Below, piece by piece: positions 58,329 to 64,000 of a stretch of 64,000 nucleotides of DNA (position 1 is the stretch's first letter; each line of letters starts with the position of its first letter). A program made the translations under genes and the position numbers. Source of the DNA: Franconibacter helveticus LMG 23732 (GTDB lineage: Bacteria; Pseudomonadota; Gammaproteobacteria; Enterobacterales; Enterobacteriaceae); contig NZ_AWFX01000009.1 in the NCBI RefSeq assembly GCF_000463115.2, positions 62,001-126,000 of the forward strand, given 5' to 3'. The notes below the pieces were generated by a model. The model had not been told where the DNA came from. It worked only from the letters and a program-made list of their open reading frames with translations, and searched no databases.

Positions 58329-61300
58329 ATGGCGCAGCGACTGGCGATTATCGGCAACGGCATGGCGGCGGTGCGGCTGGTGGAGCAACTGACCGACCGC
58401 GCGCCGGGGCGCTTCGCCATCACCCTGATTGGCGAGGAGCCGACCCTTGCCTATAACCGCATTCTGCTTTCGCCGGTGCTGGGCGGCGAGAAACTCGCCA
58501 GCGCCGCGCAACTGCACGACGCGGCCTGGTACGCGGCGCGCGGCGTGGAGCAGCTAACAGGCGAGCGTGTGGAAGCGGTTGACCTGGCGTCGCGCTGGCT
58601 GCGCACCACGGCGCGCATGCTCAGCTGGGATGAACTGGTATTCGCCACCGGGTCAGTGCCGTTTATTCCCCCGGTTGAAGGCCATGACCTGCCGCACGTG
58701 CGCGGCTTTCGCACGCTGGCGGACGTAGAGGCTATTCTCGCCTTGCCTGGCCCTGCGGTGGTGCTTGGCGGCGGCCTGCTTGGCGTCGAGGCCGCCGCCG
58801 CGCTCAACAACCGGGGCGCGCAAGTTACCCTGGTGCACCGCCATCCCTGGCTGATGGAACAGCAGCTCGACGAGCAGGCCGGGGCGATTCTGGCGCAGCA
58901 TCTGCGCGAGCGCGGCATTGCGTGCCGTCTGGCAAGCGGTATTGCCCGTATTGAAGCGCGACAGGTTGTGCTGAACGAGGGCGAGCGGCTGCCCGCCAGC
59001 CGGGTGGTGATGGCGACAGGCGTGCGTCCGAACGTGGCGCTTGCGCAGCGCGCCGGGCTGGTTTGCCAGCGCGCCATTGTTGTAGACGGCCAGCTTCGCG
59101 CCTCGCAGCCGGGCGTAAGCGCCCTTGGCGAATGTTGTGAACACAACGGCGAACTGTGGGGGCTGGTGGCGCCCTGTCTGCAACAGGCGGATGTGCTGGC
59201 GGCGCGGCTGGCGGGGGAGCCGGTAGCCGATTTTCACTATCAGCAAAGCGGCACGCGCCTGAAGGTTTCCGGCATCGATCTCTTCAGCCTGGGCACGGTC
59301 ACGCCTTCAGCGGACACGCGCGAGCTGACCGCCTTCGACCCGCTTTCTCGCCACTATCGCCGCCTGCTGTTGCGCGACGGCAAATTAACGGGCGCGCTGC
59401 TGCTTGGCGATACCGCCGACGCCGCACAGCTTGCCGCCCAACTGCACCAGCCGGTGGAAGAGCACGCCGGGCTTCTCTTTAACTCTGATTCGCAGCCGCA
59501 GGCTGCCGGAAGCGATGCAATGACAAAATCAACCCTGGTGGTTGTCGGCCACGGCATGGTCGGCCACCACTTCCTTGAACAGTGCGTTAACACAAACCTG
59601 CACGAGCGTTTTCACATCATCGTTTTCGGCGAGGAAGCGCATCCCGCTTATGATCGCGTGCACTTATCGGAATATTTTAACGGCCGCAGCGCGCAGTCGC
59701 TCTCAATGGTCGAGGCGAATTTCTTTGAAACGCACGGCATTGAACTGCGCAGCGGCTGCAAAATCAGCCACATCGATCGTCGCCGCCAGGTGGTTATCGA
59801 CAGCGAGGGACACGAGACCCACTGGGATAAGCTGATGCTGGCGACGGGATCGTTTCCCTTCGTGCCGCCGGTGGCGGGCAACGCTTTGCCGGGCTGTTTT
59901 GTCTACCGCACGCTGGATGACCTGGACGCCATTCGCGAACGGGCGCTAAACGCCACGCGCGGCGTGGTGATAGGCGGCGGGCTGCTCGGGCTGGAAGCCG
60001 CCAACGCGCTGAAACAGCTTGGCCTGCAAACGCATGTGGTGGAGTTCGCGCCCGGTCTGATGGCAGTGCAGTTAGATGCGCCGGGCGCGGCGATGCTGCG
60101 CGAGAAAATCGAGGCGCTCGGCGTTGGCGTGCATACCAGCAAGGCGACAACCGGGATAGCCGCTGTTGACGGCGCTCTGCGGATGCAGTTTGCCGACGGC
60201 GAAAGCCTGGAAACGGATTTGATCGTCTTCTCGGCGGGCATCCGCCCGCAGGACGCCCTGGCGAAGGCCGCGGGGCTTGAGATCGGCGAGCGCGGCGGCA
60301 TCGTGATTAACGACCAGTGCCGGACAAGCGATGCGAACATTTTCGCCATTGGCGAATGCGCGCTGTGGCAAAACAAAATCTTCGGCCTGGTGGCGCCGGG
60401 CTACCAGATGGCGCGCGTCGCCGCCGCACAGCTTGCGGGCGAGGCGGCGGCGTTTCAGGGCGCGGACATGAGCACCAAACTCAAACTGCTGGGCGTGGAG
60501 GTGGCGTCTTTTGGCGACGCGCACGGGCGCACCCCGGGCAGCCAGAGCTACCAGTGGACCAACGGCCCGCAGCAGATCTACAAGAAAATCGTGGTCTCGG
60601 CGGACAACAAAACGTTGCTTGGCGGCGTGCTGGTGGGCGATAGCAGCGAATACGCCACCCTTTTGCAGATGATGCTTAACGGCATGGCGCTGCCCGCCCG
60701 GCCGGAAACACTGATCCTCCCCGCCGACAGCGGCGCGCCCGTAAAGGGGCTGGGCGTGGCGGCGCTGCCGGAAAGCGCGCAAATCTGCTCGTGCCATAAC
60801 GTCAGCAAAGCGGATATCTGCGCCGCGGTGGCGAATGGCGCCACGGAAATGGGCGCGATAAAAAGCTGCACCAGGGCGGCTACCGGCTGCGGCGGTTGCA
60901 GCGCGCTGGTTAAGCAGGTCATGGAGTACCAGCTTGAGCAGCAGGGCGTGGCGGTGAAAAAAGATATCTGCGAGCACTTCCCTTACTCCCGCCAGGAAAT
61001 TTATCACCTGGTGCGCGTCAACCATATCCGCAGCTTCGACCAGCTCATCAGCCGCTACGGCCAGGGCCTCGGCTGTGAAATCTGCAAGCCGCTGGTGGGC
61101 TCCGTGCTCGCTTCCTGCTGGAACGACTATTTGCTCAAGCCCGCGCACCTGCCGCTTCAGGACACCAACGATCGCTACTTCGCCAATATTCAGAAAGATG
61201 GCACTTACTCGATCGTGCCGCGTATGGCGGCGGGCGAAGTCACGCCTGATGGGCTTATCGCCATCGGCCAGATTGCCAAACGCTATAACCTTTACAGCAA

Positions 61301-62393
61301 AATTACCGGCGGCCAGCGTATCGATCTCTTCGGCGCCCGCCTGGAGGAGCTGCCCGCCATCTGGGCTGCGCTGGTGGCCGCAGGTTTTGAAACCGGGCAC
61401 GCCTACGGCAAGTCGCTGCGCACGGTGAAATCCTGCGTCGGTTCTACCTGGTGCCGCTACGGGGTTCAGGACTCCACGGGCCTCGCCGTTGAGCTGGAAC
61501 ACCGCTACAAGGGGCTGCGCGCGCCGCACAAAATCAAAATGGCGGTTTCTGGCTGCACCCGCGAGTGCGCCGAAGCCCAGGGCAAAGACGTGGGGGTTAT
61601 CGCCACCGAAAAAGGCTGGAACCTTTACCTTTGCGGCAACGGCGGCATGAAGCCGCGCCACGCGGATCTCTTCGCAAGCGATCTCGACCACGACACGCTT
61701 ATTCGCACCATTGACCGCTTCCTGATGTTTTACATCCGCACCGCCGACCGTCTGCAACGCACCAGCGTCTGGATGGATAACCTGGAAGGCGGCGTGGATT
61801 ATCTGCGCCAGGTTATCGTGGACGATTCGCTCGGCATCGGCGAAGAGCTGGAACGCGAAATGGCGCAGATCGTGGATAGCTACCAGTGCGAATGGCAAAC
61901 CACGCTGGCAAGCCCCGACCGCCTCGCGCTTTTCCGCTCTTTTGTGAATAGCGATAAGCCGGACGAAGCCGTGCAGCGGCGTGAGCTGCGCGGCCAGCCG
62001 CAGCCGGTGGAGGTGGCGCAGCCGGTTAGCCTGAAGGGGAGCGAGCCCCCGTGGCAGGCCATTTGCGACGTGGCGGATATCCCGCCGCAGGCGGGCATCG
62101 GCGCGCGGCTTGGCGAAATGCAGATTGCGCTCTTTCGCGTAGGCGAGCAGATTTACGCGCTCGATAACCTGGAGCCAGGCAGCGAGGCGAACGTGCTTTC
62201 GCGCGGCATACTCGGCGATGCGGCGGGCGAGCCGGTGGTCATCAGCCCGCTCTACAAGCAGCGCATCCGCCTGCGCGACGGGCGGGGTGTTGAAAACGAA
62301 GCGGTGTGCGTACGCGCCTGGCCGGTGAAGGTGGAGGCGGGCAAAGTGCTGGTCGGCAACCTGGCGCTGATGGCGCGCGCGGAGGCGTCATGA
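58329..62393 (+). CDS. nasB: Fused NasC-NasB: NADH oxidoreductase + assimilatory nitrite reductase
   Basis: 1354 aa in one frame. Residues 1-397 are NasC-like (FAD/NAD oxidoreductase: AIIGNGMAAVRLVEQL, VVLGGGLLGVEAAAAL), which passes NADH electrons to NasA. From Met398 to the end, 957 aa, exactly the length recalled for Klebsiella NasB: a second FAD/NAD unit (VVVGHGMVGHHF), BFD-like [2Fe-2S] (CSCHNVSKADIC, CTRAATGCGGC), siroheme/4Fe-4S cysteines (CVGSTWC, SGCTRECAE), and a NirD/Rieske-like tail from about 1240 that lacks iron ligands. Klebsiella has separate nasC and nasB; here no stop divides them. A weak GGAAG before Met398 could permit a second start. Either a genuine fusion or a sequencing error. 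Confidence 0.9.
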   Translation: MAQRLAIIGNGMAAVRLVEQLTDRAPGRFAITLIGEEPTLAYNRILLSPVLGGEKLASAAQLHDAAWYAARGVEQLTGERVEAVDLASRWLRTTARMLSWDELVFATGSVPFIPPVEGHDLPHVRGFRTLADVEAILALPGPAVVLGGGLLGVEAAAALNNRGAQVTLVHRHPWLMEQQLDEQAGAILAQHLRERGIACRLASGIARIEARQVVLNEGERLPASRVVMATGVRPNVALAQRAGLVCQRAIVVDGQLRASQPGVSALGECCEHNGELWGLVAPCLQQADVLAARLAGEPVADFHYQQSGTRLKVSGIDLFSLGTVTPSADTRELTAFDPLSRHYRRLLLRDGKLTGALLLGDTADAAQLAAQLHQPVEEHAGLLFNSDSQPQAAGSDAMTKSTLVVVGHGMVGHHFLEQCVNTNLHERFHIIVFGEEAHPAYDRVHLSEYFNGRSAQSLSMVEANFFETHGIELRSGCKISHIDRRRQVVIDSEGHETHWDKLMLATGSFPFVPPVAGNALPGCFVYRTLDDLDAIRERALNATRGVVIGGGLLGLEAANALKQLGLQTHVVEFAPGLMAVQLDAPGAAMLREKIEALGVGVHTSKATTGIAAVDGALRMQFADGESLETDLIVFSAGIRPQDALAKAAGLEIGERGGIVINDQCRTSDANIFAIGECALWQNKIFGLVAPGYQMARVAAAQLAGEAAAFQGADMSTKLKLLGVEVASFGDAHGRTPGSQSYQWTNGPQQIYKKIVVSADNKTLLGGVLVGDSSEYATLLQMMLNGMALPARPETLILPADSGAPVKGLGVAALPESAQICSCHNVSKADICAAVANGATEMGAIKSCTRAATGCGGCSALVKQVMEYQLEQQGVAVKKDICEHFPYSRQEIYHLVRVNHIRSFDQLISRYGQGLGCEICKPLVGSVLASCWNDYLLKPAHLPLQDTNDRYFANIQKDGTYSIVPRMAAGEVTPDGLIAIGQIAKRYNLYSKITGGQRIDLFGARLEELPAIWAALVAAGFETGHAYGKSLRTVKSCVGSTWCRYGVQDSTGLAVELEHRYKGLRAPHKIKMAVSGCTRECAEAQGKDVGVIATEKGWNLYLCGNGGMKPRHADLFASDLDHDTLIRTIDRFLMFYIRTADRLQRTSVWMDNLEGGVDYLRQVIVDDSLGIGEELEREMAQIVDSYQCEWQTTLASPDRLALFRSFVNSDKPDEAVQRRELRGQPQPVEVAQPVSLKGSEPPWQAICDVADIPPQAGIGARLGEMQIALFRVGEQIYALDNLEPGSEANVLSRGILGDAAGEPVVISPLYKQRIRLRDGRGVENEAVCVRAWPVKVEAGKVLVGNLALMARAEAS

Positions 62394-64000
62394 ACACGGT
62401 GCGCACCACCTGTCCGTACTGCGGCGTCGGCTGCGGAGTGATTGCGCAGCGCGACGCACACGGCGCGGTGACCGTGCGCGGCGATGCGCGGCATCCGGCG
62501 AACGTCGGGCGGCTGTGCGTAAAAGGCGCGGCGCTTGGCGAAACCACCGGGCTTGCCGGGCGGCTGCTTTATCCGGAAATCAACGGCGAGCGGGCATGCT
62601 GGGATAGCGCGCTGGATGAAGCGGGAGCGCGGCTTCGCGCCATTATCGACCAGCACGGCCCGCAGGCCGTGGCGTTTTACGCCTCCGGCCAGCTGCTGAC
62701 CGAGGATTATTATGCCGCTAACAAGCTAATGAAAGGGTTTATCGGCGCGGCGAATATCGACACCAACTCCCGGCTTTGCATGTCTTCCGCCGTGGTGGGC
62801 TACAAGCGGGCCTTTGGCGCTGACGCCGTGCCGTGCAGCTATGAAGATATTGAGCAAACGGATCTGCTCATTCTGGTCGGCTCGAACGCCGCCTGGGCGC
62901 ACCCGGTGCTTTACCAGCGTATTGCGGCGGCAAAGCAGGCGCGTCCTGAAATGAAAGTGGTGGTGATTGACCCAAGACGCACCGCCACCTGCGATATCGC
63001 CGATGCGCACCTTGCGCTTGCGCCCGGCAGCGACGCCGGGCTGTTCGTCGGCCTGCTGAACCGGCTTGCGCATAAGCAAGGCGACCGTTTTGATGGCGAA
63101 GAGGCGGCTTATGCCGCCGCCCGCGACTGGCCGGTCGAGCGCGTTGCGGCATTCTGCGGGCTGGCCGCTGAAGAGCTTGAACGCTTTTATGATGACTTTC
63201 TGAGCGCGCCGCGCGTTATGACGCTCTACACCATGGGGGTCAATCAATCCTCCAGCGGCAGCGATAAGTGTAACGCCATCATCAATGTTCACCTCGCCAG
63301 CGGCAAAATCGGTCTTCCCGGCTGCGGGCCTTTTTCGCTGACCGGTCAACCTAACGCCATGGGCGGGCGAGAAGTGGGCGGCCTGGCTAACCAGCTCGCC
63401 TGCCACATGGGGTTTGAGCCAGCCGACATCGCCCGGCTCGGGCGCTTCTGGGGCAGCGAGCGCATCGCGCAAACCCCCGGGCTGATGGCGGTAGAGTTAT
63501 TCGACGCCATCGGGCGCGGCGAGGTGAAAGCCCTGTGGGTGATGGGCACTAACCCGGCGGTTTCGCTGCCGGACAGCGACCGGGTTAAAGCGGCGCTGGC
63601 GGCTTGTCCGCTGGTGATCGTTTCCGAGGTTGCGGCGCAGACAGACACCAGCCGCTATGCGCATATCCGCTTTCCGGCGCTGGCCTGGGGCGAGAAAAAC
63701 GGCACCGTCACCAACTCCGAACGGCGTATTTCCCGCCAGCGGCCGTTTATGCCGGCGCCTGGCGAAGCGCGCGGCGACTGGTGGATAATTTCACAGCTGG
63801 CGCAGCGGCTCGGCTATGGCGACGCTTTTCGCTGGCCGCATCCGCATGCGGTTTTTTGCGAGCATGCGGCGCTTTCGGGCTATGAAAACGACGGCGCGAG
63901 GGCGTTTGATATCAGCGGGCTTGCCGCGCTTTCACGTGAGGAATATGACGCGCTTGAGCCGGTGCAGTGGCCGGTAAACGCCGGCAGCCCACGCGGCACG
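62390..64000 (+). CDS. nasA: Assimilatory nitrate reductase catalytic subunit, partial (right edge)
   Basis: First 537 codons; the gene continues beyond the window. Molybdopterin enzyme: Cys8, Cys11, Cys15 and Cys43 (TCPYCGVGC, GRLCVKG) hold a [4Fe-4S] cluster; the Mo-ligand cysteine is in NSRLCMSSAVVGY; GSNAAWAHPVLYQRI and QPNAMGGREVGGLANQ bind the cofactor. The start ATGA overlaps the preceding stop. Cytoplasmic: no signal peptide. Reduces nitrate to nitrite, using electrons from the NasC part. Confidence 0.96.
   Translation, partial: MNTVRTTCPYCGVGCGVIAQRDAHGAVTVRGDARHPANVGRLCVKGAALGETTGLAGRLLYPEINGERACWDSALDEAGARLRAIIDQHGPQAVAFYASGQLLTEDYYAANKLMKGFIGAANIDTNSRLCMSSAVVGYKRAFGADAVPCSYEDIEQTDLLILVGSNAAWAHPVLYQRIAAAKQARPEMKVVVIDPRRTATCDIADAHLALAPGSDAGLFVGLLNRLAHKQGDRFDGEEAAYAAARDWPVERVAAFCGLAAEELERFYDDFLSAPRVMTLYTMGVNQSSSGSDKCNAIINVHLASGKIGLPGCGPFSLTGQPNAMGGREVGGLANQLACHMGFEPADIARLGRFWGSERIAQTPGLMAVELFDAIGRGEVKALWVMGTNPAVSLPDSDRVKAALAACPLVIVSEVAAQTDTSRYAHIRFPALAWGEKNGTVTNSERRISRQRPFMPAPGEARGDWWIISQLAQRLGYGDAFRWPHPHAVFCEHAALSGYENDGARAFDISGLAALSREEYDALEPVQWPVNAGSPRGT

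Noticed and set aside
60072-61898. 608-aa open frame on the - strand inside nasB
   Set aside because: Long because of GC-rich codon bias of the true gene; composition is His/Arg/Ala-rich with no domain, and the + strand frame has clear motifs.

Overview
The window is about 64 kb of moderately GC-rich chromosome from an enterobacterium. Gene order and protein similarity point to the Cronobacter/Siccibacter/Franconibacter/Enterobacter neighbourhood; the genus is inferred, not proven. The strongest clues are E. coli-like blocks in E. coli order: ycgZ-ymgA-ariR with bluF-bluR, then ychF-pth-ychH-dauA-prs-ispE-lolB-hemA-prfA-prmC-sirB2-sirB1-kdsA-chaA-chaB-chaC-ychN. A Klebsiella-type assimilatory nitrate cluster (nasR-nasFEDCBA) follows and runs off the right edge. 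I found no rRNA or tRNA genes, CRISPR arrays or intact insertion sequences.

Layout. (1) 44-4995: an aspartokinase III paralogue divergent from 2,4-diaminobutyrate aminotransferase (dat) and decarboxylase (ddc). Together with asd from elsewhere these give aspartate -> aspartyl phosphate -> aspartate semialdehyde -> 2,4-diaminobutyrate -> 1,3-diaminopropane. The kinase carries natural changes at several positions where E. coli LysC mutations abolish lysine inhibition, and I see no lysine riboswitch. (2) 5078-12027: a DUF3237 protein, a DUF1275 membrane protein, an HxlR regulator with a zinc alcohol dehydrogenase, a GAF protein with a ruined GGDEF domain, an HxlR regulator with an MFS transporter, and an unknown protein. 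(3) 12145-15813: the blue-light module, with a palindrome centred on TTGTACAA recurring in its control regions. (4) 15896-20087: an SDR, a second GAPDH, a GlxA-type regulator, a RidA-like protein and a TetR regulator. (5) 20100-24759: an AT-rich accessory island of orphan small genes, a decayed toxin tail, a possible toxin/immunity pair and a collapsed Rhs gene. (6) 24809-34811: a TetR/SDR pair, a ProP-like transporter, a phage antirepressor relic, a DUF3750 protein, an Ada-type repair protein overlapping a PEP-mutase-like gene, two GNATs and small unknowns. (7) 34869-53726: the conserved core block, interrupted by an AlbA-like MerR/TipAS gene, a small DUF1883-like protein and an amino-acid-type chemoreceptor. 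(8) 53796-64000: nitrate assimilation. NasR (NIT+ANTAR) should antiterminate a leader that has a near-consensus sigma-54 promoter about 120 nt upstream of nasF. NasFED import nitrate, and NasA with an unusual continuous NasC-NasB polypeptide should reduce it to ammonium.

The observations most worth following are the apparently lysine-insensitive aspartokinase beside dat-ddc, the NasC-NasB fusion, the BluR operator set, the albicidin-binding-type MerR/TipAS gene with a probable internal start, and the toxin/immunity graveyard upstream of the broken Rhs gene.
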